Notes: generated by a model not told the origin, from the sequence alone. DNA of 64,000 bases from Sphingomonas sp. MA1305 (GCF_016107325.1 NZ_RCVT01000008.1:1-64000), one strand, 5' to 3'; shown: positions 42,262 through 51,604, counted from the stretch's first letter. Made by a program: numbers and translations.

Positions 42262-43628
42262 TCATTCGAGACTGCCTGCAATTGTCGGCAGAAGTTCGGA
42301 GACGGTCGGATGGATATGCACGGTCTGCCGCAGGCGATCAGCGGTGGCGTCGTTCGCCATCATATCGAGGATGCAATGGATCGCCTCGTCGCCAGAGGTG
42401 CCTCATATCGTTCCGCCCAAAATCCGGTCCGTCTCCGCGTCGACCACGATTTCCATGAACCCTGCCGTCTCATCTTTCTCCACCGCACGCCCTACCCTCG
42501 ACATGGGGCGGCGGCCGACCTTTACGCTGCGCCCTGACGATCGCGCCTTATCCGCGCTGATTCCGACCCGGCCGAGAGGCGGGTCGGTGTAGAGCGCGTA
42601 GCAGGCGATCCGGTCGGTGACCTTGCGATCCGCGCCGTCCAGGAGGTTCTCTGCGACGATCTCGAAATCATTGTAGCTCGTGTGGGTGAAGGCGCCGCGG
42701 CCGTTGCAGTCACCGAGCGCCCAGACACCGGGCGCGGTCGTCTCGAGCCGATCATTCACGCGGATATAGCCGCGCTCGTCGATCTTGATGCCGGCGGCCT
42801 CGAGGCCCAGATCGCCCGTGTTGGGGATGCGGCCAACGGCCATCAGGACATGGCTCGCGATAATTGCCGGCGCGCCGTGCGCGCACGTCAGGCCTACCTC
42901 GATCTTGTCCCCGTGAGGCGCGAAGCGGATACACTCGGCGTGCGTCCGGATTGTGATCCCTTCGTCCGCAAAAATGCGCTGCAATTCGGCCGAGACCCGC
43001 TCGTCCTCCCGGCCCACCAGGCGTTCGCCCTTTTCGACGACGGTCACTTCGGCACCGAAGCGGTGGAACGCCTGGGCGAATTCCAGGCCGACATAGCTTC
43101 CGCCGATCACGACCAGATGCGCCGGCACGGTGGAAAGCTTCAGGATGGAGCTGTTGGTGAGAAGCGGAACATCGGCGACGCCCGGCATGTCGGGAATGAA
43201 GGCCCGGCCGCCGACGTTGATGAAAATCTTGGCGGCGGTCAGAAGGTCGTCACCAACCCGAACCGATCTGCCGCCCTCGAACCGCGCGTGACCGAAGATG
43301 AGGGTGCAGTTTTCCAGGCCGCGCAGCCATTCCTCATCGCGTCCCTGCGCATCCGAAGACACCCTGCTGGTGCGCGCATGGACGCGCCCCATGTCGATGC
43401 TGATCGGACCCGTGACGACGCCGTACTCGGCACCGCGGCGCGCGAGATGCGCGGCGTAGGCTGAGGCCACCATCGTCTTGGTCGGCATGCAGCCGGTATG
43501 ACGCATGTGCCGCCCACCAGATGGCGCTCGACGATCGCGACCCTTTGTCCTGCGGTGGAAAGGCGGGCGGCGAGGGCGGGGCCAGCCTGGCCGGCACCGA
43601 TGATGATCGCGTCGAAATGCTTCTCCAT
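42262..43628 (-). pseudogene. Mercuric-reductase-like FAD oxidoreductase, frameshift plus stop
   Basis: Starts MEKHFDAIIIGAGQAGPALA. One base is missing at about 43502 in the redox motif: GGTCV continues in the next frame as TGCMPTKTMVASAYAAHLAR. The rest is family-like (VVIGGSYVGLEFAQAFHRFG, PGVWALGDCNGRGAFTHTSY). A TGA at 42403-42405 interrupts the dimerisation domain (ILGGTI stop GTSGDEAIHCILDMM), after which the same frame continues to PTVSELLPTIAGSLE. Two lesions make decay more likely than sequencing error. No mer genes are nearby. Confidence 0.85.
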
Positions 43629-44337
43629 AGGACTCCGCCTCCCTGCTCGTGCTGGGTGACGAGCGCGTTCGGAACATCCGAGCCTATCGTTCTGACCGGC
43701 ATCGCGTCGAGGGCTACCGCGCGCCTTCCCGCGATATTCATAACGTTTAACCGGGATTTACATGGCGGCCGTCGTGCGCGGATGAGATGAAGGGAGAGTC
43801 GATTGTTAGGTGTAGGCGCTCGCAATCGTAGCGGCGTCTGCTCGTCATTGGAGCGATTTCCTGCTCACGCTCTCTGCCACTGGCGCATGACCCCATACTC
43901 GGATTAGCTGCCAATGTGCTCGCCATCATCCGGCGATGCTCGCAATCGGAGATGCCAGCTCACATTATCTGCTCCGGGCGTATGCTAGAGGCGGGTTCCT
44001 CTCACGGACCGAATCGTCCCGTTTCTCCGTCTCCAACCGGCCATTTTGGGAATGAGCAATCGGGAACATATTTTGGGAAAACGGCTGTCTCCTTGCCGTC
44101 CAGCGCGCCTTGCGACCGTCAGCCGTCCCGACCATCCTTCGTTTTCGGGAAGGGCAAGACTGGCAGGCAGCCACTTGCATTGGCCGCTACCAACAGCATT
44201 ATGACGTAACGGATTGCTATGCCGTCCGCTCGCAGTGCCGGCGACGAACTCGGTGCCATCGAAAGGCTGTCAATGTTCAAGGGGCGGAGCAAGGACGAGA
44301 GGCATTCGAGGCCGTTGCAGAACTCGACGATTTGAAC
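43629..44337. other. Gene-free stretch
   Basis: About 700 bases with no supportable gene. A 38-codon frame at 44219-44335 directly before the lipoprotein gene (MPSARSAGDELGAIERLSMF) could be a leader or remnant, but has no recognisable domain. I see no repeats or transposon ends. Confidence 0.3.
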
Positions 44338-45096
44338 ATGCAGCGCGCTCTTTTGGCCATGCTGGCACTAGCAGGTTGCGCCGCAGCGGACATACCGGAG
44401 ATTTATCACGGTCATGCGGGCAAGTCGGTGCTGGCTGTGCCTAGCCGGATTGCCTCGTCGGTGCTTTACGATGGGGAGAGCGATTGGACGGCACCGGAGA
44501 AGCCAAAGGCGCAACGCACCGATCGTGACCCAATTCGATTGATCGAGTTCTACGTCGATCTAGATCACCCCGACAGCATCATAACCGATCAAGCCGCTCG
44601 CGACCGTCTTCTGGCGAGAAGCGGAACGGTGAATGTGCCAGCGGTTGTAGGGCACGTCGTTGGGATCACCGTTGACTTACCAGCTGAGGCGCAACCGAGC
44701 GTTGCGGCGATCCGCTCGCAATTCAGCAAAGGCCATCTATTCCCAGCGCCTGCGTTTCAGGCGCTGAAGCCCGCACCACCAGAATTTGGACTTGAGACCC
44801 GCCGCGCTGACTGGTCGAAACCCGTCAAAGATCGTGAGCGGCATGGCGGCGGCATCTTCAACGTCGATGTCGATTATCTAAGCGTGGCGGATAATATCTG
44901 GCTCTATTGCAACGACACGCGGCAAGTGGTCGCGCCTTTCGCACCGATGGCTAGCTGCCAGTTCGTGATCGTCGTGCCCGAGATGGGCGGGCGAATATCG
45001 GGATGTATCGACCGAGGCGACGTTCCGCGCTGGCGCGACCTCCGCGCTGCGGCGCTGGCGACACTGCACTCTTTTGTTGTTTCCCCTTCACACTGA
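44338..45096 (+). CDS. Hypothetical lipoprotein
   Basis: 252 aa. Lipoprotein signal MQRALLAMLALAGCAAADIP with lipobox LALAGC (Cys 14). The mature part is soluble with two cysteines late in the chain (WLYCNDTRQ, ASCQFVIVVP, GCIDRGD) and no recognised domain. The ribosome site is weak; start chosen by the signal. Base composition is somewhat lower in GC than its neighbours, consistent with import. Function unknown. Confidence 0.65.
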   Translation: MQRALLAMLALAGCAAADIPEIYHGHAGKSVLAVPSRIASSVLYDGESDWTAPEKPKAQRTDRDPIRLIEFYVDLDHPDSIITDQAARDRLLARSGTVNVPAVVGHVVGITVDLPAEAQPSVAAIRSQFSKGHLFPAPAFQALKPAPPEFGLETRRADWSKPVKDRERHGGGIFNVDVDYLSVADNIWLYCNDTRQVVAPFAPMASCQFVIVVPEMGGRISGCIDRGDVPRWRDLRAAALATLHSFVVSPSH

Positions 45097-45174
45097 TTTG
45101 GACCCTCTCTCCTTCCCGTTTCAGCAGGTGAGACCGGTTTCGGGAATGCGCTAGCCTTCCCGAAAATCGATCGT

Positions 45175-45888
45175 TCATCGGGAACGATGGGACGAGGCGG
45201 CTTCCGTCACCTCCGGTTGCCCGCTGCATGCATGGTGGCGCGCGAGCATGTCGCTGGCGCGTTGCGTTGCTGCGCTCGTATCACCGGATAGCTTCTTCAC
45301 CTCCGACGCGACCACCGCAAATCCCCGGCCGGCATCGCCGGCTCGTGCCGCCTCGATCGTGGCGTTGAGCGCCAGGAGGTTGGTCTGGCTGGCGATCCCG
45401 TTGATGGCAGTAACGATCTCCGCAAGCTCGCCCATGGTGCCCTGCATCGCCGCTTGGTTTGCTTGCAGCGCGCGTTCCAGCAGCACTTGACGCGTCACGT
45501 CTGTAGCCACCTTGAGCACGCGCCGGATCACTCTCTGTCCATCAAAGATTGGGTTGTAGCTAGCCTGCATCCATACCTCAGACCCGTCTGCCCGACGGCG
45601 ATTGAATTTCCCCTGCTCAAACTCGCCCTGTCGGAGCAAGCGCCAGAACTGCTCATATTCGACCGATGCGGCATATTTCGGATCGCACAGAACTTGGTGA
45701 TGCTGCCCGACCAGCTCGGCAAGACCGTAGCCCATCATGGCTAGAAACCGGTCATTCGCCCATGTGATGATGCCGGTAGTGTCGAACTCGATCACCGCTT
45801 GCGAACGGCAGACCGCCTCCCATGCCGCCCGGCAGTAGCCGTCGCTAGGAACATGACCGGCGGGACGAATGAGGGGCGATGCTGGCAT
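45175..45888 (-). CDS. PAS-domain methyl-accepting-chemotaxis-like protein
   Basis: 237 aa, soluble. PAS domain at residues 25-135 (VIEFDTTGIITWANDRFLAM, then RRADGSEVWMQASYNPIFDG) followed by a short MCP signalling hairpin with the tip motif INGIASQTNLLALNATIEAA then RAGDAGRGFAVVASEVKKLS. The adaptation helices are short, so this may be a truncated receptor or a BdlA-like redox/energy sensor. No membrane segment. The tail after SDMLARHH is not family-like. Confidence 0.8.
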   Translation of the reverse strand: MPASPLIRPAGHVPSDGYCRAAWEAVCRSQAVIEFDTTGIITWANDRFLAMMGYGLAELVGQHHQVLCDPKYAASVEYEQFWRLLRQGEFEQGKFNRRRADGSEVWMQASYNPIFDGQRVIRRVLKVATDVTRQVLLERALQANQAAMQGTMGELAEIVTAINGIASQTNLLALNATIEAARAGDAGRGFAVVASEVKKLSGDTSAATQRASDMLARHHACSGQPEVTEAASSHRSR

Positions 45889-46234
45889 ATCTGAGGGGTA
45901 TAATCACCACTCCTCGGCGGTCACCCCCTTTCCCTCAAACGATCCCATGCGAGACGGGATCGCTATGCTTTGGGGTGTCATTCCGCCCCCAACCGGACTC
46001 GGCTACCAGCGGCACATTTTTCAACAGCCCCGTATGTCGTAATATGGACGTGCGACGGACTGAGGTAAAAAGGTCTACCTTTCTGGCTGTCGCCCTCGTG
46101 GGAACAACGTCGTCACGTTTGCAATGCCGTCCCGACGAGCTAGGGTCACCGACCATGATTGCTCATGAGCAGTTGGCGCCGGAGCATGCTGCGTCACAGC
46201 CGGAGGGTTTGGGCGCTAGGGGCCGAGGAAAGCT
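45889..46234. other. Gene-free stretch with an IS-type end
   Basis: No coding region supported. TTTTCAACAGCCCC at 46018-46031 is the exact reverse complement of the end at 38945, listed separately. The rest shows nothing I can identify. Confidence 0.35.
46018..46031 (-). repeat. 14-bp inverted end GGGGCTGTTGAAAA, copy 2
   Basis: Reverse complement of 38945-38958, facing it across 7 kb. Probably the opposite terminus of the DUF772-type IS whose transposase fragment is at 39022. Confidence 0.5.
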
Positions 46235-47146
46235 TCAAAGCCACAGGGGCCTAGCTGCCCAGTTCTGAGGGAAGCCCATTGCGGCTAGATCGCCGGTCGG
46301 ATGCTGAGCGAGCAACGTCACCAGCTCATCCCGCCAGGCTGATGTCGAAGCGACCTGTCTCAGCAGTTAAACGATGAGGACCAGGGCGTTATAGAGCTGG
46401 GCTGGAGCACGGGCTGCGGGCGGCTCAAGTGTGCTGACGAGGGCGGCCGGTTTGAAGGGCACCCGCATGCGCAGCAAAAAGCCGCGGTTCCAAAGCCGGG
46501 CATGATGCGCGCAGCTGTTTCGGATCGTGGAGAGATGCTTCAGGAGCGGCACGAGCACCGCTTCAGGGAGCCCGAGGGGTTTGGCTATGGCGTTACGCAA
46601 CCCTCGATCGTCGAGCAGCGCATACCATCGAGAGAGCTGCCCGAACGACATCATCTCCGCCACCATCCACACCGGCGGCATTGCCGGAGTGCTGTAGGTC
46701 CGACGATAATGATCGATGTACGTCTCGGGCGAGCTCGCCACGTCGTTGGTTAGGCGGGTCAGGTTGTCGTGGTACTTACCCGGATGATAGTAGAGCGCTG
46801 CATCCAGGTAGCCGTGGGGTCCAAACCGCTGCGCCAGCTCGTACGCCCAGCTACCCCGTACAGCGACTTCGATCCGTTCGATTGCATCGAGCACTAGCAG
46901 CCGAAGGCGGCGGTCAAAATCGTACAGGGCGGTGACGGTATCGAAGCTGGTGCCCGGCAAGAAACGGGCGCCAGAAGTGCCCTTAGGATATTCGAAGGGC
47001 AGCCAGTAGGCGCTCAGGCGGTAGTAGCTGACATGGCGTAACCAGTGCTCGGCCCGCACCACGTCGGGGATTGCCATGCCTTCGGCCTGGAGGTGTTGGA
47101 GCTGCTGCGCGATCGTCGTCGCGGGTTTTGTGAAGGGGCGTAGCAC
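46235..47146 (-). pseudogene. Abi-family (Abi_2, AbiD/AbiF-type) protein with a late stop codon
   Basis: First frame segment of 259 aa: FTKPATTIAQQLQHLQAEGM, HVSYYRLSAYWLPFE, YDFDRRLRLLVLDAIERIEV and the HEPN-type motif R209-x4-H214 in TIRNSCAHHARLWN. A TAA after LYNALVLIV (46367-46369) interrupts it; the same frame then continues LLRQVASTSAWRDELVTLLA to a second stop at 46235, as expected for the Abi_2 C-terminus. The product lacks 43 residues; whether it is still active is unknown. A structured RNA candidate lies just upstream. Confidence 0.85.
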
Positions 47147-47165
47147 CCATCCCGCTTAGCAGGGC

Positions 47166-47224
47166 AAAAAAAGACCCGCCAAGTGTGCATACCCTTGCGG
47201 GCAGAGGCCTGGCGGGTTCGATTA
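47166..47224 (-). ncRNA. Candidate structured RNA ahead of the Abi gene
   Basis: On the minus strand an eight-base stem (ACCCGCCA with TGGCGGGT) encloses an inner hairpin TGCCC-GCAA-GGGTA with a GNRA tetraloop and ends in C followed by seven T. A promoter-like pair (TTGCTT, 17 bases, TATCTC) lies just upstream. Position and form resemble the RNA motif described upstream of abiF genes; sequence homology to that motif was not tested. Confidence 0.5.
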
Positions 47225-47229
47225 ACCCC

Positions 47230-47258
47230 GAGATATGAGCGAAAACCCAACAAAGCAA
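47230..47258 (-). promoter_or_regulatory. Candidate promoter of the structured RNA
   Basis: TTGCTT (47258-47253), 17-base spacer and TATCTC (47235-47230). It would start transcription near 47224, giving an RNA of about 60 nt ending at the T run. Confidence 0.4.
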
Positions 47259-47480
47259 TAACGACTAGCCCGTTTTTGGGGCGGCCCCTTGCAGCAGCTA
47301 CGATCTGGCCGTTCTTCACCGAATCCAAGCATGAATCGATGAGCTACCATCGAGCATGCTGAGCGGGGTGGGCGTGATCCAGTCGGCGCCCAACACGGGA
47401 TAAGGTCCGTAGAACAAGTCGCCAAGATGAACCGCCCCGGGTTTGTCGGAGGCTCCAACTCCTGAGAAGGTGGAGCCTGT

Positions 47481-47807
47481 ATGAGCAAGACGACGAACAA
47501 GTTTGCGCCTGAGGTCCGCGAGCGAGCGGTACGGATGGTGCTGGACCACGAGCGCGATCATTCGTCGCGCTGGGCAGCGGTAGTTTCCATTGCCGAGAAG
47601 ATCGGCTGCGTTCCGCAGACGCTGCATGAGTGGGTGAAGAAGGCGGAGGTGAACAGCGGCAAGCGTGCTGGCGTTCCGACCGAGGTCGCTGACAAGATGA
47701 AGGCGCTGGAGCGGGAGAACCGCGAGCTGCGACAGGCCAACGAGATCCTGCGCAAGGCATCGGCATATTTTGCCCAGGCGGAGCTCGACCGCCCGTTCCG
47801 GCGATGA
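47481..47807 (+). CDS. IS3-family transposase OrfA
   Basis: 108 aa. Helix-turn-helix domain KFAPEVRERAVRMVLDHERD, then IAEKIGCVPQTLHEWVKKAE, and a C-terminal leucine zipper MKALERENRELRQANEILRK. Ends in an ATGA overlap with OrfB. Intact. Confidence 0.9.
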   Translation: MSKTTNKFAPEVRERAVRMVLDHERDHSSRWAAVVSIAEKIGCVPQTLHEWVKKAEVNSGKRAGVPTEVADKMKALERENRELRQANEILRKASAYFAQAELDRPFRR

Positions 47808-48709
47808 TCGCCTTCATCGACGATCACCGTAAAGCCTATGGGGTCGAGCCGATCTGCCGCGTCTTGCCGATCGCCCCATCGACGTATTTCGAGCGTGTCG
47901 CGCAGCGGCAGGATCCGATGCGCCTGTCGGCGCGGGCGCAGCGGGATCAGGTTCTCAAGCCCGAGGTGGCGCGCGTGTTTGCCGAGAACTTCGCGGTCTA
48001 CGGCGTGCGCAAGGTGTGGCGGCAGATGCTGCGCGAGGGCTTTCCGGTCGCCCGCTGCACCATCGAGCGGCTGATGCGCGATATGGGCCTACAGGGCGTC
48101 ATCCGGGGCAAGCCGGTTCGCACGACGATGAGCGACAAGGCAGCGCCTTGCCCGCTGGATCATGTCAACCGCAGGTTCTACGCGGCAGCGCCTAACATGC
48201 TGTGGGTGTCGGACTTCACCTACGTCGCGACCTGGGCGGGCTTCGTCTATGTCGCCTTCGTGATCGACACCTACGCCAGGCGGATCGTGGGGTGGCGGGC
48301 GAGCAGAACGGCGCATGCCAGCTTCGTTCTCGATGCCCTGGAGCAGGCTCTCCATGCCCGCCGGCCGGCCCATCGGGGCGGCCTTATCCATCACAGCGAC
48401 CGCGAGTCGCAATACGTGTCTATAAAGTACACCGAGCGCCTCGCCGAAGCCGGGATAGAGCCATCGGTCGGCAGCGTCGGCGACAGCTACGACAACGCTT
48501 TGGCCGAGACGATCAACGGCCTCTACAAGGCCGAGGTGATCCACAGGCGTGGACCGTGGCGCAGCTTCGAAGCCGTCGAATACGCCACGCTCGAATGGGT
48601 CGACTGGTTCAACCATCGCCGGCTGCTGGAGCCCATCGGCAACATCCCACCTGCCGAAGCCGAAGAGCAATATTATGCTGCCGCGGAGAACCTGGATATG
48701 GCAGCGTAA
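47804..48709 (+). CDS. IS3-family transposase OrfB
   Basis: 301 aa with the HTH_21 region (FAENFAVYGVRKVWRQMLRE) and the DDE integrase core: MLWVSDFTYVATWAGFVYVA, HHSDRESQYVSIKYTERLAE, and GDSYDNALAETINGLYKAEV with the catalytic Glu. Full length, so this IS could be active. Confidence 0.92.
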   Translation: MIAFIDDHRKAYGVEPICRVLPIAPSTYFERVAQRQDPMRLSARAQRDQVLKPEVARVFAENFAVYGVRKVWRQMLREGFPVARCTIERLMRDMGLQGVIRGKPVRTTMSDKAAPCPLDHVNRRFYAAAPNMLWVSDFTYVATWAGFVYVAFVIDTYARRIVGWRASRTAHASFVLDALEQALHARRPAHRGGLIHHSDRESQYVSIKYTERLAEAGIEPSVGSVGDSYDNALAETINGLYKAEVIHRRGPWRSFEAVEYATLEWVDWFNHRRLLEPIGNIPPAEAEEQYYAAAENLDMAA

Positions 48710-48870
48710 CTCACAACCCACGGCCTCCGGCAAACCCGGGGCGGTTCACTCCCGGTCGTGGAGACGCTGTCTAACCTGTTTTATTCGTGGTTTTCCTGGA
48801 TCTAAGCATGGGCCACGGTCGTTGACGAGCGAACCGTCGCGCGATGCGTCCGGTGAACAGGAGCGGACAG

Positions 48871-49977
48871 ATGCGGAAAAGCGGTGTTCTGATCGGGCTA
48901 GGAGCCTTCACGATAGCGCTGGCGGGAGCAGCTTATGCCCAGACGGGACGCAGCGCCGCGCTAACGCAGGTGGCACGCTTCGACCACCAGGCTACCGGCG
49001 TCGCCGTCTCGGTTGACGGGCGCCGCTTCGTCAACTTCCCGCGCTGGACCGACGACGCGCCGATCTCGGTTGCGGAGGTGATGCCGAATGGGTCGCTCCG
49101 GCCCTACCCCGATGCCAAGTGGAACAGCTGGCGCAACGCCAGGGCAAACGAAATGCCGGTTGGCGACTACTTTGTCTGCGTCCAGTCGATTGTGCCGGAC
49201 GGCCACGGCAATTTGTGGGTGGTCGACCCCGGCGCACCGGGCAACGAGAAGATCCTGGAGGGCGCACCGAAGCTTGTCCGCATCGACCTGAAGACGAACA
49301 AGGTGACCAAGGTCATCGCGGTGCCTGGCGACGTTGCGCTGCAGGGCACCTACCTCAACGATATCCGGTTCTCGCCCGATGGCCGGACCGGCTACATCAC
49401 CGACAGCGGCACGCGCGGCGCAATCATCGTCGTCGACTTGGACGACGGAAAGAGCTTCCGAGCGCTTGATGGCCATCCTTCGACCCAAATCGACAAGAGC
49501 GTCACCGTCGCCATCGAAGGCAAGCCGCTTGTTCGCCCCGACGGGCGGCAGCCTGCGTTCGCGTCCGACGGCATCGCGATCTCGAATGACGGGAAGACGC
49601 TCTACTGGCAGGCGCTGACCGGGAAGACGCTCTATTCGATCGCCACCGACAAGCTGCGCCCCGACATCAGCGAGCGAGAGCGCAGTGGTGCAGTGCAGAC
49701 CGTTGCCACCACCGCCGTCGCGGATGGGCTGTGGATGAGCAAGGCTGGGACGCTCTACATCACCTCGCCGACCGATTACTCGATCAGGCGGCTCGCCGGG
49801 TCGGGGACGGAGATCGTCTTGACGGATAAGCGGCTACGCTGGCCGGACACCTTCGCCGAAGGTCCCGACGGGACGATCTACGTCACCGCGAGCCACATTC
49901 AGGACACGCCATGGTTCACGCCGGGTGCCCCGCCGTCCATCCGTACCGAGTTGTTCTCCTTCGCTCCGATCCGCTGA
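48871..49977 (+). CDS. Exported major-royal-jelly/Yellow-family protein
   Basis: 368 aa with a signal peptide (MRKSGVLIGLGAFTIALAGA, cleavage after AYA). Beta-propeller of the MRJP/Yellow family: VSVDGRRFVNFPRWTDDAPI, then LWVVDPGAPGNEK, YLNDIRFSPDGRTGYITDSG and DGLWMSKAGTLYITSP. Bacterial members are uncharacterised lactonase- or tautomerase-like proteins. It begins a run of five tightly spaced genes with the catalase-like protein and paoABC; it would act in the periplasm while the others lack signals. The ATG at 48871 opens the signal peptide. Confidence 0.85.
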   Translation: MRKSGVLIGLGAFTIALAGAAYAQTGRSAALTQVARFDHQATGVAVSVDGRRFVNFPRWTDDAPISVAEVMPNGSLRPYPDAKWNSWRNARANEMPVGDYFVCVQSIVPDGHGNLWVVDPGAPGNEKILEGAPKLVRIDLKTNKVTKVIAVPGDVALQGTYLNDIRFSPDGRTGYITDSGTRGAIIVVDLDDGKSFRALDGHPSTQIDKSVTVAIEGKPLVRPDGRQPAFASDGIAISNDGKTLYWQALTGKTLYSIATDKLRPDISERERSGAVQTVATTAVADGLWMSKAGTLYITSPTDYSIRRLAGSGTEIVLTDKRLRWPDTFAEGPDGTIYVTASHIQDTPWFTPGAPPSIRTELFSFAPIR

Positions 49978-49985
49978 GGATCGTC

Positions 49986-51068
49986 ATGGCCTACTTGCGC
50001 TACCGCGACGACATCGAGACGCGCGAGCCCGACGAGCAGGAAACGATCGACGGCATCATCCAGGGCATGACGCAACGGAGCGAGGTGGTCGAGAAGCGCG
50101 AGCAGCACGCCGTGCGCGCCAGCCATGCCAAGAGCTCGGCCTGCGTCGTCGGCACGCTGACGATTGCCGACGACCTTCCGCCGGAGCTGGCGCAGGGGCT
50201 GTTCGCCGAGCCGGGCAGCTATGACGTCGCGATCCGCTTTGCACAGGGCCCGGGCGAGACGCTGGGCGATCGCGTGTCGACGCACCGCGGCATGGCGATC
50301 AAGGTGTTCGGCGTCGAGGGTGAAAAACTGCCCGGGCATGACGCGCCGACGCAGGATTTCGTCCTTGCCACGGGACGGACGTTCCCGTCCGGAACCGCTT
50401 CCGGCTTCCTGAGCGATGCGAAGAAGATCGGCGCGGCGACGCCGATGCCCGAGGGCGTCAAGAGCGCGGTGTCGTCGATGGCGCGCAACTTCAACAAGGT
50501 GCTGAGCCTTTTCAACACCGCCTACGCCAAGGCGGATTTCTTCGGCCATCCGTTCAGCCACCCGATCGGCGACGATTATTTCAGCCAGGCGCCGGTGCGC
50601 TACGGCGACTATGTCGCAAAGCTCGGGGCCGTGCCGGCGTCGCAGGCGCAGGACGCGTTCGGCGAGTGGCAGCTCGATCCGCATGAAGACGAGGACGGCT
50701 TCCGCCATGCCGCGACCGATTACTTCCGCGACCATGAGGCGGTGTTTGAACTTAAGGTGCAGCTCTGGGCGAACGCGGAGACGCAGCCGATCGAGGACGC
50801 CTCGGTCGAGTGGCCATCGCAGGACAGCCAGTACCGCACTGTCGCCACGATCCGCATTCCTGCGCAGGAAGCCTATAGCCCGGCACGCGTGCGCTATTTC
50901 GACGAGGTGATGACCTTTCGGCCCGCGCATAGCCTGGCCGCGCATCGGCCGCTCGGATCGGTGATGCGGGCGCGGTTGCAGGTGTATCGTGCGCTGTCCG
51001 CCTTTCGCCACCGCGAGAACGGGGTTGCCGAGGAAAACACCGCCGACATCATCGCCATCCCGGCCTAA
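49986..51068 (+). CDS. Catalase-family heme protein
   Basis: 360 aa. Distal-His region KREQHAVRASHAKSSACVVG, AIRFAQGPGETLGDRVSTHR, then GMAIKVFGVEGEKLPGHDAP and TQDFVLATG, typical of the small catalase-related family rather than canonical catalases (no YxDTQxxR heme motif; ARVRYFDEVMTFRPAHSL occupies the corresponding place). Starts eight bases after the MRJP gene and ends eight bases before paoA. It may remove H2O2 formed by the aldehyde oxidoreductase, or be a peroxygenase. Confidence 0.8.
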   Translation: MAYLRYRDDIETREPDEQETIDGIIQGMTQRSEVVEKREQHAVRASHAKSSACVVGTLTIADDLPPELAQGLFAEPGSYDVAIRFAQGPGETLGDRVSTHRGMAIKVFGVEGEKLPGHDAPTQDFVLATGRTFPSGTASGFLSDAKKIGAATPMPEGVKSAVSSMARNFNKVLSLFNTAYAKADFFGHPFSHPIGDDYFSQAPVRYGDYVAKLGAVPASQAQDAFGEWQLDPHEDEDGFRHAATDYFRDHEAVFELKVQLWANAETQPIEDASVEWPSQDSQYRTVATIRIPAQEAYSPARVRYFDEVMTFRPAHSLAAHRPLGSVMRARLQVYRALSAFRHRENGVAEENTADIIAIPA

Positions 51069-51076
51069 CGCAAAAC

Positions 51077-51604
51077 ATGAAGGCGCCGATCATGCCGACA
51101 GCCGTCAACTCCGCCACATACGCCGCCGTGCCGATCGGCACGGTGCCAACCACGCTGACGATTAACGGTGAGACGCGCACCCGCGCGATCGAGCCCTGGA
51201 CGACGTTGCTCGACCTGCTGCGAGAAGGCGAAGATCTGATCGGCACCAAGAAGGGCTGCGACCACGGTCAGTGCGGCGCATGCACCGTGCTGGTCGACGG
51301 GCGCCGCATCAACTCGTGCCTCAAGCTGGCGGTGACGCTGGACGGGGCGAACATCACGACGATTGAGGGGTTGGGCCAGCCTGGCGACCTCCATCCGCTG
51401 CAATCCGCCTTCTGCGACCACGACGCGTTCCAGTGCGGTTATTGCACGCCTGGCCAGATTTGTTCGGCGCAGGGCCTCATCAACGAGGGCAAGGCCAGGA
51501 CACGCGACGAGGTCCGCGAGCTGATGAGCGGCAATCTGTGCCGGTGCGGCGCCTATTCGAACATCGTCGATGCGGTGCTCGACGTGATCGGAGAAAAGGC
51601 ATGA
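51077..51604 (+). CDS. paoA: Aldehyde oxidoreductase, 2Fe-2S subunit (PaoA-like)
   Basis: 175 aa. Plant-type ferredoxin cluster GCDHGQCGACTVLVDGRRIN, then the second cluster CGYCTPGQICSAQGLINEGK and NLCRCGAYSNIVDAV. Passes electrons from the molybdenum site to FAD. Unlike E. coli PaoA no twin-arginine signal is present (N-terminus MKAPIMPTAVNSATYAAVPI), so the enzyme is probably cytoplasmic. ATGA overlap with paoB. Confidence 0.93.
   Translation: MKAPIMPTAVNSATYAAVPIGTVPTTLTINGETRTRAIEPWTTLLDLLREGEDLIGTKKGCDHGQCGACTVLVDGRRINSCLKLAVTLDGANITTIEGLGQPGDLHPLQSAFCDHDAFQCGYCTPGQICSAQGLINEGKARTRDEVRELMSGNLCRCGAYSNIVDAVLDVIGEKA

Larger units (their letters stand above)
47428..48748 (+). mobile_element. 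IS3-family insertion sequence, 1321 bp
   Basis: Terminal inverted repeats TGAACCGCCCCGGGTTTGTC (47428) and TGAACCGCCCCGGGTTTGCC (reverse, ending 48748) match at 25 of 26 bases. Two intact transposase genes lie inside. No direct target repeat is visible (AGA left, CTC right). Confidence 0.9.

Noticed and set aside
42403..42405. TGA as a selenocysteine codon in the oxidoreductase
   Set aside because: The same gene has a separate frameshift and the position is not catalytic in the family; no SECIS-like hairpin was evident.
47166..47224. Simple terminator of an upstream minus-strand gene
   Set aside because: No minus-strand gene ends in the 200 bases upstream (only the IS3 on the plus strand); the internal tetraloop hairpin and promoter favour a small RNA. 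A plain terminator is still possible.
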